DNA of 64,000 nucleotides from Lyophyllum atratum (Eukaryota; Basidiomycota; Agaricomycetes; Agaricales; Lyophyllaceae): NCBI GenBank assembly GCA_014905825.1, contig JACGCN010000013.1, positions 1 to 64,000 of the forward strand, read 5' to 3'. Shown piece by piece: positions 1 to 11,423 of this stretch (position 1 is its first letter; each line of letters starts with the position of its first letter). The notes under the pieces were generated by a model. It saw only the letters and a program-made list of their open reading frames with translations, ran no database searches and was not told where the DNA came from. The position numbers and the translations under genes were made by a program.

Positions 1-594
1 GCCGTGGGTGTGGTTGCCGCAATTGTCGGCAAGACGTGTTTCTTCATTTAGGATGCGACCGATGACGAAATCAAGGTCGGTGGATTTCTCGTGTGAGTCG
101 AGCGAGACGATAAGCGAGCTGTAAGCGGGGGGAAGGGATTTGAATAGAACAGCAATCGTGAGCGCGTTCGAAGGGGTTTCGCCAAGATGATCGAGCTTGT
201 CGGCGAGCGTGCGAATGTTGCCGATGTGCGTGCGCATAGAGACCTCGTCGGCCTTCCTGAATGATGTAAACTTGCCCCACATGGCAATGATGCTCCCCAA
301 ACCCGACGCCTGATGAAAATCCCGTAACCTCTCCCACATTCCGGCCGGGTCCTCGTCATAACCGCGAACGTGTGCAAACTGACCAGGGTCCAATCTCCGT
401 ATAATCTCCGCAGATGCCAGATCCCTCTTCGCGATCCATCCCTTGACCGCCTTCGAACCATCGCTCCCCACGGGCCGCGATTCCTTTCCCTCCACCAATG
501 CCAAAACCTGCTTCCTCTTCAACTCCGCCCGAATCTCAAATTCCCACGAGTCATAATTCTCGTCGTCCAACTTCGTGAAACCTTTCTCTCCCAT
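1..594 (-). CDS. Ty1/copia retrotransposon gag (N-terminal part, runs off left edge)
   Basis: An open frame of 198 codons starts at the ATG whose first base is 594 and is still open at base 1, so only the N-terminal part is present. The start reads MGEKGFTKLDDENYDSWEF, the usual opening of fungal and plant copia gag (UBN2/DUF4219 type: a K-L-x-x-x-N-Y-x-x-W pattern). Later come the gag-core patterns MWERLRDFHQ, LADKLDHLGE and LLFKSLPPAY-like (here VLFKSLPPAY). No zinc knuckle, protease or integrase is visible because they would lie beyond base 1. I saw no clear LTR upstream, only a weak primer-site-like TGGTATC on the minus strand near 881-897. The frame has no stops, so the copy may be fairly young. 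Confidence 0.8.
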   Translation of the reverse strand, partial: MGEKGFTKLDDENYDSWEFEIRAELKRKQVLALVEGKESRPVGSDGSKAVKGWIAKRDLASAEIIRRLDPGQFAHVRGYDEDPAGMWERLRDFHQASGLGSIIAMWGKFTSFRKADEVSMRTHIGNIRTLADKLDHLGETPSNALTIAVLFKSLPPAYSSLIVSLDSHEKSTDLDFVIGRILNEETRLADNCGNHTHG

Positions 595-610
595 TCTAAA
601 TTCCGTGCCT

Positions 611-746
611 CAGTACAGTCGAGGGCTTCCGTTGCGCAAGTACAGTCTGCGGCTTCCGTGCTCCAGTACAGTCGGAGGCTTCCCGTGCGTCGGTACAGTC
701 GACGGCTTTCGATGCGATGCTCCAGTACAGTCGGAGGCTTCCGAGA
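611..746. repeat. Minisatellite, five ~27-bp units
   Basis: Five imperfect tandem copies of a unit with core AGTACAGTCGGAGGCTTCCG start near 611, 638, 663, 691 and 721. The array sits just upstream (minus strand) of the copia gag start, where the 5' leader of the retrotransposon would be, so it may belong to that element. Confidence 0.8.
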
Positions 747-1173
747 CGATTAGATAATCAAGATAAGATAGCCGAGAGTGATGCGAATGATGTGAACAGT
801 GAAAGCTCGGGGCCCATAACCTGTTGGAAACCAGGTACCGAGGGACAGGGACAAGGTGAGGGGGGGTTAAGATAATGTATTCCACTGCTAGATACCAGTA
901 CCTAGACGTCAAATATATACTGGAAAAAGCGATAAAAATGAACCGGAAAATTGCCTACGGCACAAACTGAAAATAAACTGAATAGGACTAAATATAGAAT
1001 TTTGCGGCTCGGCCGGTCAACTCCAACAAACCTGAACTGCGGCCTAGCTCACTCGGAGTTGTGGATATGGGTCCGAGATGATGATGTAGATTACTTAGTT
1101 ATTTGCCTGTACTTAGTAGCATCGGGAAAACTCTCGGAACCCCGGCGTTCAGGAATTGGACCATGCCGGTAAT

Positions 1174-1199
1174 ATACTACTACTACTACTACTACTACA
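1174..1199. repeat. (ACT)n microsatellite
   Basis: About eight uninterrupted ACT/TAC trinucleotides. No coding context is visible. Confidence 0.85.
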
Positions 1200-1209
1200 T
1201 AAATGCAGA

Positions 1210-1640
1210 TTAGATCGACAGATCCCCGTGCCTCATACGTGCCTCAGATAACAAAATCCGCCTGTCCAAGTCGCACACAAGCCAGTCCACACCAAGAGGA
1301 TGTGTGACCTTGTCTTTGACGAATGTATACATGTGGGTGAGTGGTAAGATAGAGGACAGGTGCGGTGGCACTGGTAGGGAGTTGAGGACGCGGAGTCTCG
1401 GGATGATGAGAGAATGCGGTAAATGACTTATGGTGGAAGAGAGGGAAGGTGCGAAGGTGACAAGAAGTGTATCGATTATGAACGTGCACAAGGAGGAGTC
1501 CATGTCGATCGTCCAAGGGAGCTCACAGTAATGGAAAGATGGCAAGTCTTTAGTCTGGTGTTCGTCTCTTCAATGAGATGACGTCGTCCCAATGTCATCC
1601 CGAGGATAGGTACTACGTCAAAGAATGATTACAAAAATTC
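1210..1640 (-). repeat. Copy 1 of a diverged segmental duplication
   Basis: On the minus strand this segment reads FIIDTLLVTFAPSLSSTI and further HLSSILPLTHMYTFVKDK. A second copy at 3250-3700 encodes FIIDTLLIASAPYPFHQT and ILSPTTYSHVYVPLRTR in the matching place. DNA blocks are shared as well, such as GTGTTCGTCTCTT and GCCATCTTTCC-like sequence in the same order. Neither copy keeps a long frame, so both look like decayed gene ends. I do not recognise the family. Confidence 0.5.
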
Positions 1641-1973
1641 GAACTGTCCCGTCGAACTGGACGAGACGGGCGGTCGGGAACCAGGCATGGGTCCTTTCGA
1701 ACGAATGATGACAACGACGCGACGACGGCTCCTGACCAGAGTTTGTATCTCCCTAGTGTCGAGATTGAAAGACGTCATCGAAGTGTCAAGAGTAAGCTTG
1801 GTGCAACTGATATGTGAGGATTTATAAAGACTGGATGTCTAAACAGTCCAGCGCAGCAATACGACTACAGGAAGTAGATATATGGAATGAATCGGATGGC
1901 GGGAAGTGGAGCAATGACAGAAGGTGAGTGATCGTGGCCAATACCGTATCGTCTGAACGTAATCGTTATACGT

Positions 1974-2923
1974 CTAGCCCCTCTGAGAGCCATCAATCCC
2001 CATGCCCTTCAGCGTATTCTTCGCACGCTGTGTGAGGTTCTCAAACTTGCGTACGTGCTGACCATGCCACCCCGCCCTAACCTGCGTGTCAAACTCGGCC
2101 GTCGTCGTCCCAGACAAAGGCTTAGACGCCGTCAAATACTCCGTCGCGTCAATGAACGACAGGACAGCGGCGCGCTGGATATGGTACCCGCCATTGGACC
2201 CCGCAATCGACAGTTCCCTCCAGGCATCCAGCGTGAAGTAGACGTCCGTGAGGAAATGGTAGCGGCGCTGGTAGAAGTACACGGACGACTGTGGCGGGAT
2301 GCTGACTTCGACTGTCCTGGTGGTAGATGTCTGTGTCTCCGCCGTCGTGATGGTCTTGTAGCCGGCCGAGGCGTTCCATACGGATACGCCCTCGAAGGAA
2401 GGAGCGAGTCCGATAGACGCGCTGACTTCGGTGGATGTGGATGTGGTGAACCCGATGGTGTAGGACTGCGTGTAGGTGGCTGTCGCTTGGCTCGGGTTGT
2501 TCCAGGACATGAGCTGGACGTTCTCGATGGATACGAGGGTGGAGGTGGAGGAGCCGTGGAGCGCCTCGTCGCCGGCGGAGTGGTAGATGACGTGGCGGGC
2601 CTGGTTACAGATATTCGTCGAGTTGCTCGCAACGACTCGCAAGTATGTTTGCAATGGATCAGACACGGCCGCCCGCGCCTAGGATAGAGGATAAGCAGGG
2701 TACTGAAAGTGGCGAAGGGCATCTACCCACCAGAGACGTATCGAGGTGGAGGATGGGAGCGTCGAGTTGTATATGGGATAGCTGGCCATTATCGTTCGGC
2801 TGGAATCGAAGCATAAGTATCGCTGAATTTGATATAGCAGGGAGGTGGAGAGCAAGCTACCTTGAGGTCACTGAGAGGGGTGGATTTAGGCGGTGCAGCC
2901 TCGACTTCCGACTGCTGTGACAT
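1974..2923 (-). CDS. Aerolysin-like (ETX/MTX2-type) beta-pore-forming family protein, putative
   Basis: Three exons join in phase 0: 2923-2861, 2799-2731 and 2678-1974, giving 278 aa. Both introns (61 and 52 nt) have GT-AG ends, and only this model supplies an ATG; the long frame alone lacks one. The last exon is rich in Ser and Thr in alternating polar/non-polar strands (for example FTTSTSTEVSASIG), followed by a Tyr-rich segment SSVYFYQRRYHF. That is the look of the aerolysin/ETX-MTX2 fold, in which an amphipathic hairpin inserts in membranes. No signal peptide is seen. Fungal members of this fold are often cytosolic defence or unknown-role proteins. The assignment rests on pattern, not on an alignment; another all-beta family is possible. 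A diverged duplicated segment lies on each side. Confidence 0.45.
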
Positions 2924-4388
2924 GCTCGAGGAATGAATAGGGTGGGCAGTGGAGCTTGTGGAGGGAAAAGCAGAGTAAGCCGACCGTGGGTGAAGACTAG
3001 CGCTGTAAGAACGTACGATAGTAAGGGCCTATATAGCAATCCTACGCATACGAACTAGCGGGCCCTAAACCAAAGGTACTCTGTGCTTACAACCGATGAT
3101 TCGAGCCCCTAGCGCAGGAAGGAAAGTGTAGCGGGTGGAGTAAGGTTTTCAGGGGAGCTACGTGCGGAAGAACTTCGGTACCATTCGAATACAGAGGCTG
3201 ACGTTACGATCCCGCCGTACATCCGCCAAGGACAAGGTTCACCCTAAGTTTGGACCCAAGTTGAGTGATCGTCGCATCTTTATCGAGGCGTTGTGGATAA
3301 GGAGCGGGGTATGTATATACGGACCGGGAAGCGTGGTCGGCTGATGTATGGCGATGTCATGGAGAAGCCCGACGTCGTTCGAAAATGAACTCGTGTCCTC
3401 AACGGGACGTATACGTGTGAGTAAGTGGTGGGAGATAGGATGGGTGCGGTGGTAGGGGGGCTGAGGACGGGGAATCTGGTCGTGCTGAGAGGAGGCAGTG
3501 GGGACGTCTGATGAAAGGGGTACGGTGCTGAAGCGATGAGAAGTGTATCGATGATGAACATGCACGAGGAGGAGGCGCTGTCGATCGCTTTGTGGAGCTC
3601 TCAGCGGAGGAGAGACGGCAAGTGTGTAGCCCTAGTGTTCGTCTCTTGGATTGGAGGACATCAGTCCCGATGTCCATCCGCGGATAACTACCACGTCACA
3701 GAAGTAACTGGGTAGTCGAATCGAGAAGGCGCCGGACTGGACGAGATCGAGGGACAGTGGATGTACGTCCAGCTACATAAGTGGCGAAGGCTTGGAACAC
3801 TGGAAAGAACATGAACATCTTGTTCGATTGTACTCCATCAGACTCCAGCGAACGTACCTAATAACGCAATTGCGGGATTTCGAGAAGAGTAGAACTGGGG
3901 TGGGCTCCCTTGGCGCGTATATGACTGACTGGAAACGTCGTAGAAGGGACTAAGAAGGATACATAGCCTCGACTCCTGGTCTTAGGTTACGACCCCAGTT
4001 CCGTCCGATCTGTGGCTAAAGACATAATTAAGTATGTACTGCGGTGGACAGACAACAAACAGACGAACCCTGAATTGAATTTCGAGCTGGACGATCTCGA
4101 AGACGAGTTTGCAGTGTGGAGCGGGTGCGCAGTGGAGCGCAAATGAGTCGCGACGGGAGGCAGTAGCGTTGCCATGGCTGAAATGAACTGGACTCCACCT
4201 GAGGACATGCACATTGCACGATATGTTCCCAAAGTATTTTTGCCTTGGCGGCATTCCTGAGCCGAGCTGAGTCAGCACCTCGTGTTGCGGTCTTCGAAAT
4301 TGCTCATCAATTCACGTTCACACTGGTCAATCTCTGCCCTTTGGTCTGTCTTCCCCCTCTTCTCGCCGCCGCCGCCGACGACCAAGCC
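2924..4388. other. Intergenic, apart from the duplicated segment
   Basis: Divergent spacer between the aerolysin-like gene (minus) and the histidine kinase (plus). Besides the 3250-3700 repeat I see only short frames without family features. The region just before 4389 is the kinase promoter and leader; it is pyrimidine-rich (4320-4380), as is common before fungal start codons. Confidence 0.5.
3250..3700 (-). repeat. Copy 2 of the diverged segmental duplication
   Basis: This matches the 1210-1640 segment in the same orientation with many substitutions and small indels. Together the two copies bracket the aerolysin-like gene, which suggests an old local duplication. No intact frame remains. 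Confidence 0.5.
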
Positions 4389-7300
4389 ATGACCTCAATG
4401 CAAATACACGATCCCCCACCGGACCCCTTCCGTGCGCACCTCCTGCGTCTCCTTACTGCAGCGGCGAAGGACGAGCCGCTCTCACTGGCACAGGCATCTG
4501 ATTACGATGCGGCGAACGATTGGACCGCACAGGCGATCTTGAAGGGGCTGGGAGAGCTCGTGGATAGAGTGCGGAGAGCGGAGAAAGGGGCCGATAATGA
4601 GATGGTGCTGCAGAATGGAAACGCTAACCACGGGAGCTTCCCGCCGCCACGGGTATGTACCGGCCTTCCATCTCCTCATGTATCGTCGTTGTTAATCGTT
4701 GTATGGTAGGCTGTACCTATACCTATACCTACGCCGGCGCCCATCCTCCACACGGACGTCACGCTCGCCGGGATCCAGTGCCCCACATGCGGGCGCAACC
4801 CCGCCGCGAGCCTCACCACCACCGTCGCGAATCCAGAGCCGATGCCGACGTTCGACAACGACCATGACGAGCTGGAGTACCTCCGCGCGCAGGTGCCGGA
4901 GCTCATCTCCCTCCGGGAGCAGGTACAGGAATTGCAATTACTCAAGGACCAGGTTCAGGACGTCGCGCGCGTTTGTAACGCCGTCGCTCGAGGCGACCTT
5001 AGTCAGAAGATCACCGTGCCGGTGCAGGGCGTCGTCATGGTGCAGCTTAAGGATGTTATCAATACCATGGTCGACAAGCTCGGGCAGTTCGCGAAGGAAG
5101 TCACGCGTGTCAGTCAGGAAGTCGGAACGGAAGGGTGATTATTGTTATTTCTATTTTGGGGCCATCGCGTTCGCTGTTGACGCCCGCATAGGAAATTGGG
5201 CGGTCAAGCACTTGTTTTAGATGTAGAAGGGACGTGGCGGGAGTTAACGGGCGTCGTCAATAAATTAGCGGCGAACTTGACGTCTCAGGTACATTCTATT
5301 TCTATTCTGTCCGTACGCATGAATTGATCTTGTCATCTCAGGTGCGATCCATCGCAAAGGTCACCAAAGCCGTCGCCCTCGGCGATTTGTCCAAGCAGAT
5401 TGAAGTCGACGCGCGCGGCGAAATACTCGATTTGAAGAATACCGTCAACGGAATGGTCGTCAGGTCGTTATCCCCTCTCCTACGTGTTTGCCTCACGCTC
5501 TAACTTCCCCCCTCCCTTCTTGTCTGGTTTTTCGCTCGCATTTCCAGGCTACGTGCGCTCGCTGCGGAAGTCACTCGTGTGACCTTGGAGGTCGGTTCTC
5601 AAGGAAAACTCGGCGGCCAGGCGCACGTACCGGATGTAGAGGGGGTGTGGTTCGAGTTGGTGCGGAACGTACGTCGTCGTGTGCTGCTCGTCCCCTTCTT
5701 ATTCGTGCTGAGCTCTTGATGAATCTAGGTGAACCGGATGTGTTCGTCTTTAACGGACCAAGTGCGGTCCATAGCGAAAGTCACCACCGCTGTCGCTCGG
5801 GGCGACTTGACGCAGAAGATCGAGATCAGCGTCGAGGGCGAAATGTCGACGTTGAAGGGTACGTCTTCAAATTTGGTTCTCTGGATGACGTCGTAGTGAC
5901 GTCATCATCCTCAGGCACGGTGAATTCCATGGTGGACCAGTTGTCTGCCTTTGCGAGCGAGGTCACGCGAGTCGCGTTGGAGGTCGGGACGCAGGGGATC
6001 TTGGGCGGGCAGGCGAAGGTCGAGGGTGTTCAAGGCACTTGGGCTGATTTGACTAGGAACGTCAATGTTCGTCTTTTCTTTTCGTTTGCTAGCGACACGG
6101 ACACGGAACTGACTGGCTTGCAGAAAATGGCCTCGAATTTGACGGATCAGGTGCGGTCTATCTCGGAGGTGACGAAAGCGGTGGCGTTGGGTGATCTTGG
6201 GAAGCTTGTCAACGTCGATGTGCAGGGCGAGATGCTCGACTTGAAGATGACGGTCAACTCCATGGTGGCCCAGCTTAGCACCCTCGCCAACGAAGTCACG
6301 CGAGTCAGTTTGGAGGTCGGAACGGAGGGTATTCTGGGTGGACAGGCGTTCGTGCCCGAGGTCCAGGGAATGTGGAAGGTGCGTTCGCTTTACCGCCTCA
6401 GAAAAGGTCCGAGGGGCTAATGCATCCTGTTCAGGTCTTGACCGACAATGTCAATCTCATGGCGATGAACTTGACTAACCAGGTCCGTTCGATCGCCGAA
6501 GTGACCAAGGCCGTCGCAGGCGGTGATTTGACCAAGAAGATCGAGGTGGACGTGCGGGGTGAGATTCTCGAGTTGAAGGAGACGGTTAATGGGATGACGG
6601 AGTCGTTGAGCGTGTTTGCGGACGAGGTGACGAGGGTCGCGAGGGAGGTCGGGACGGAGGGGAGGTTGGGTGGTCAGGCGAGGGTGACGAACGTTGGAGG
6701 GACGTGGAAGGACTTGACGGATAATGTCAACGTTATGGCTAACAACGTGAGTTATCTTCACCCCCCCTGATGCTGTACGAGGAACGCTGACGCACGTTTC
6801 ACAGTTGACGCTTCAAGTGCGTACCATCGCTGTCGCGACCACTGCCGTCGCGCGCGGTGACTTGACGCAGAAGATCACCGGTGTCTCCGTCTCCGGAGAG
6901 ATGCTGAACCTCGTCAACACTATCAACGACATGATTGACCAGTTGGCCATATTCGCTGCTGAAGTCAAGAAGGTCGCAAGGGAGGTCGGGACGGAGGGCA
7001 AGCTTGGGGTGCAGGCTGAAGTCGGGAACGTTCAAGGGATATGGCAGGAGATCACGTCAGTACATTCTACCTTTTCGGAGCCTTGGATAGGGTCGCTAAT
7101 GCTGGATTCGCATATAGGTTGTCCGTGAACACCATGGCTGGGAACTTGACGACGCAGGTCAGGGGTTTCGCGCAGATCTCGGCGGCGGCTATGGACGGCG
7201 ACTTCACGCGGTTCATCACGGTGGAGGCGAGTGGGGAGATGGACTCGTTGAAGACGCAGATCAACCAGATGGTGTTTAATTTGCGGGATTCGATTCAGAA

Positions 7301-9374
7301 GAATACGGCGGCGAGGGAGGCGGCTGAGCTTGCGAATAGGAGTAAGTCCGAGTTTTTGGCGAATATGTCCCATGAGATCAGGTATGTTTTGTCTGTTCTT
7401 TTGGAAAGTGCTTTGATTGATGTTGAGTTTTACCCTCAGGACGCCTATGAATGGGATTATTGGGATGACGGAGTTGACGCTGGACTCGGACCTTAATCGA
7501 TCGCAGCGGGAGAGTTTGCTTCTTGTCCACAGTTTGGCGAGGTCGCTGCTCCTTATCATCGACGACATCTTGGATATCTCAAAGAGTACGTTCTCCTCCA
7601 CTTCGTCGTCGTTCCGTATACTAATCTACATTCTTTTACAGTCGAAGCCGGCCGTATGACCATGGAGGCCGTTTCGTACTCCCTCCGCCAAACCGTCTTT
7701 GGGATCCTCAAGACCCTCGTCGTCCGCGCCTCGCAGAACAACCTCGACCTCACCTATGACGTCGAGCCCGACATTCCGGACCAGCTCATCGGAGACTCTC
7801 TCCGGCTGCGCCAGGTCATCACCAATCTCGTAGGAAACGCGATCAAGTTCACTCCGAGCAAGGTCTCGAGGAAGGGGCACGTCGCGCTCAGCACGCGTCT
7901 TCTGGCGTTGGACGACCAGAGCGTGACGTTGGAGTTTTGCGTTATGGATACGGGTATTGGGATTGCGAAGGATAAGTTGAATTTGATCTTTGACACGTTC
8001 TGCCAGGCGGATGGATCCACGACGAGGGTAAGTCTGCTTTTCGTCATCATGGTTCAGCAATGCTCATGCTCGTGGACTTGCTGCAGGAGTACGGCGGCAC
8101 GGGCTTGGGTCTGTCCATCTCGAAACGGCTGGTGTCGCTCATGCAGGGCAACATGTGGGTCGAGAGCGAGGTGTCGAAGGGCTCCAAGTTCTTCTTCACC
8201 ATCACCTCGCAGATCTCCCAGAGCTCGATGGAGAGCACCCTTTCGAAGATGTCGCCCTTCGCGAAGCGGACGATCCTGTTCGTCGACACTTTGCACGATA
8301 CCACGGGTGTGGTGGACCGGATTAAAGAGCTGTGCCTCCGGCCGTTCGTCGTACACCAGGTCTCGGAGGTGGCGGATAAGGAGAAGTGCCCGCATGTTGA
8401 TACGATTGTGGTTGACTCTCTTAGCGTGGTGGGTTTTTCGGTTCAACTTCGGCGTTTGAATTTTGACCTGACATGGGGCTTAGACTGAATGTATTCGCGA
8501 GTACGAGCATCTGCGGTACATCCCCATCGTGCTCCTCGCCCCGTCGATGCCCCGCCTGAATCGTAAGTCCCCCTCCGTCGTCGTTGACACCCCGACTCTA
8601 AACATGTTCGTGCTATAGTCAAGTGGTGCCTCGACAACAGCATCAGTGCGCAAGTCACCACGCCCGTCACCGCTCAGGACCTCGCCTCCGCCCTCATCTC
8701 CGCTCTCGAGTCCAACACCGTCAGCCCCGTCTCGGCGCCCAACGACGTCATATTCGACATCCTACTCGCTGAAGACAACCTCGTCAACCAAAAGCTGGCC
8801 GTCAAGATCCTCGAGAAGTATGGGCATACGGTGGAGATTGCGGAGAATGGGAGTCTTGCTGTGGATGCGTTCAAGGGTCGGGTGGCGCAGGCTAAGCCGT
8901 TCGATATCATCCTCGTGCGTTTTTTTTCACTTAAGATTGGGGTTTATTCGCTGACGCTGTTGATGTAGATGGATGTCTCGATGCCCTTCATGGGTGGTAT
9001 GGAGGCTACGGAGCTTATCCGATCGTATGAGATGCATCGCGGACTGTCGCCTACCCCCATCATCGCCCTGACGGCTCATGCTAGTAAGTACCCCTCGGAT
9101 TTCGTTTCATCGTCGAAATGGTTGTACTCACCACTACGTTCTAGTGATTGGTGATCGCGAACGTTGCTTGCAGGCCGGCATGGACGATCATATCACGAGT
9201 AAGTTCCTCTTCGTCGTTATGACTTGTCCTCCAACTAAAAGTGATGCCTGTCTCAAAGAACCACTCCGACGCGGTGACCTCTTGAATGCTATCAACAAGC
9301 TTGCTGGCGAGCGTGGTGCTGCCAAGCACCTTCTCCTCCGTCGACCTCCCGCGATGACACAAGGCTTTACATAG
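4389..9374 (+). CDS. Group III hybrid histidine kinase with HAMP repeats (Nik1/Os-1 type)
   Basis: Nineteen exons join in frame to 1308 aa: 4389-4652, 4710-5134, 5192-5288, 5342-5463, 5548-5668, 5729-5858, 5915-6066, 6124-6378, 6435-6746, 6805-7055, 7118-7381, 7440-7585, 7642-8027, 8087-8428, 8484-8562, 8619-8914, 8969-9083, 9145-9198 and 9259-9374. The N-terminal third is followed by about seven HAMP-type repeats of ~92 residues, each with a V-R-x-I-A-x-V-T-x-A-V-A-x-G-D-L core. Then come the H-box [19 protein letters not shown] (phospho-acceptor His795), the N-box [15 protein letters not shown], the ATP lid DTGIGI and [13 protein letters not shown], and a receiver domain with LAEDN and LMDVSMP (acceptor Asp1216) and the Lys in ITKPLRRGD. 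Family members are soluble, sense hyperosmotic stress, signal through Ypd1/Ssk1 to the Hog1 MAPK, and are the target of phenylpyrrole and dicarboximide fungicides. All key residues are present, so it should be active. Confidence 0.96.
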
Positions 9375-10021
9375 AGAGCTCGATGCCCGGTTCCTTGTGC
9401 CCGATACCCCTCACCGCCCGTGATAATACTACCTACTATTGACATTCCATGACCTTCGAATCATTGCTGACTATCGTACTCATACTATGCTCCTTCTTGT
9501 TCATACTGACTACCTGCTCCTTGACCAGACTTTTCGCCGCTTGCTGTCACACCATCCATGTACTTGTATCACCTATCTGCAGGCTACAGCCGTTTATATA
9601 TAGTACTCGTACCTCCCCCGCCCCTTTTTTGCACTCTATTACGCATAACGATACCTCATTCTTGTCCTAGGTGCTATCCAATGTATCATTGTTTTTCAGA
9701 CCGATGCAGGCTAAACCGTGTTTTTATGTGACGCAATTGGGCCGGTAGACGGTCATCTGGTTCGTCGGTGTCGTTTGCTATATGAAAAAGATCGTGAAGT
9801 TGGATTGTTATCGATGTCCAGACCCGGGATTGAACGTTGAACGGAGCTCTGTTTCATGGGATTAGCGGGACCTGGTACGGAAAGGTAACCCAACATTATT
9901 GTATGCCTATCTTCCACCTTCCCTAAACCCTTGAATAGGATGTCGTTTGTCCACGAATAATACATGCGTCTCCCTAACTTCTATCTTACAGCTCGATCGA
10001 TCACTCCCGTTGGTTTCAATT
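9375..10021. other. Intergenic, convergent 3' ends
   Basis: 3' flank of the kinase gene (plus) and of the 7TM-like gene (minus). I see no gene, repeat or RNA here. Confidence 0.6.
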
Positions 10022-11423
10022 TTAATTTGGACGCTCAGGCCCTGACGCACTGCATTCCGGCCCCTTGGCGTTTTCCTCCCCATTCAGAGCGTCCCGTATT
10101 GACGTCGACACGAAATAATGCACTTGCTCCACCGAGCGCTTCTGTTCGATGAGAAGGAGCACGATCGTCGGATACATCGCCTGCGCACCGAGGTCGTGTC
10201 ATCTCAAAACGGCACGCTTAGAAAAGGGAGTGCTGCGCACCGTGCTCTCGATATAGGCCACCAGGTAAAGGGACGAGAAGTAATCGGGCGAGGCGTAGTC
10301 GATGAATTGCTTGTCGAATGTTATGGCGGTCGCTAGCTGTGAACCGGGAGTCCGTCGTCCGAGTCATATGTAACTTATCATGGGCAAAGCTCACCTGAAG
10401 TGCGGTGTAGAAGGCGCCTGACTCGACGATCATGAGTAGGACGGCCTGCGCATGCGACTTATAACCGCCCCGCCCGAATTTCCAGAACCTCCGGTACGTC
10501 CTGAGAAAACATGGAATCATCGAGTTAGTCCTACACTCTGGATAGGGAGAGAAAGGACATGCCATAGCTTGTATCCAATCAACAGTATTGACACTGCGTT
10601 CGTGGACAGCGAGAGGCCGGCGGCGGCTTGATGTAAGGCGTGGACATTACCGCCGGCGAGGTACGTGTTGTACCCGGCTATGTCTGAAGTGAGTGCCAGG
10701 AATGCGAAGCATAGCGCTGAAAGAACATGAAGTGCGGTTATCAAGAACCGTGGGATGCGAAGAACCATGGAATCTTACCACACATCCCGAGGAATAGTGA
10801 AAGAGGGAGAATCATCAGCTGTCGATGCCCCACACATATCACCCATGCTCGCCAAACGACCACGGCGTCAGTGAGCATTTGCTACAATCAATCCGCGGTC
10901 AGCGTCGGGTTCACGCACGGTATACACACAGCGGAATAGGCACACAAACGCTCCCGCTCGCCAACAGAATCTGCTTGAAGCCGAGCACGCTCTGACTCAT
11001 GACGCGCGGCGTTCCGCTCCCTATAGGCACGAAGGCGCCGTCGAAGAACGCCTTTTGGATGTAGGAAGCGAAGAACGCGAGGTTTGCAGCCCAGAGCACG
11101 GTAGCGAGGAGGAAGGTGATGATGGTCGTGCTGAAGAGGGCCCAGGATCGTAAGGCCTTGGGGCGCGGGCGGCTGGGGATCGAAGTACATTGAGTGGGGT
11201 GGGGGTATCGATCGAGGCGATTGAACCCTACGTGAATGTATACGTGGAGAGGAGGAAGAGCGATATGGATATGCCTGCGTGTCAGATTCTTTGTAAGATT
11301 GTTTAGAAAATGGTAAGAACATGGGCCCGCACCGTAGATTAGGGTGGATGTCGCAATCCCTGCTAAACTTCGCAGAAACCAGGATCCAAGGAGCTTACGC
11401 TCTGCTGGATTCAGAGCGACCAT
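10022..11423 (-). CDS. Agaricomycete 7TM-like membrane protein (copy A)
   Basis: Starting at the ATG at 11423, about nine exons can be joined in frame to give ~310 aa ending at 10022. Hydrophobic segments follow one another: TFLLATVLWAANLAFF, then DAVVVWRAWVICVG, ILPLSLFLGMC, SLSTNAVSILLIGYKLW, QAVLLMIVESGAFYTALQ and YFSSLYLVAYI, ending MYPTIVLLLIEQKRS and a polar tail. The DAVVVWRAW, T-N-A-x-x-x-x-L-x-x-Y-K-L-W and ESG signatures mark a large agaricomycete family of integral membrane proteins with unknown role. Intron 10501-10562 must use a GC donor (GCATGT) to keep the frame. Copy B at 49030-50360 has the same plan. Function is not known; a receptor-like role is only a guess. Confidence 0.8.

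Larger units (their letters stand above)
595..1973. other. Non-coding stretch with minisatellite, (ACT)n tract and one copy of a duplicated segment
   Basis: Beyond the minisatellite, this stretch holds a short ACT/TAC microsatellite of about eight units at 1174-1199 and, at about 1210-1640, a segment that recurs in diverged form at about 3250-3700. Short open frames here show no recognisable domain. The leader and LTR of the copia copy may lie in 600-1200, but I could not define LTR ends. Confidence 0.5.

Noticed and set aside
2055..2687. Long plus-strand frame opposite the aerolysin-like gene
   Set aside because: Arg/Gly-rich shadow of the real minus-strand exon.
9800..9860. tRNA-like minus-strand sequence (TTCAATCCCGGGTCTGGAC)
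   Set aside because: It resembles a T-arm, but no acceptor pairing, D-arm or anticodon stem could be drawn around it.
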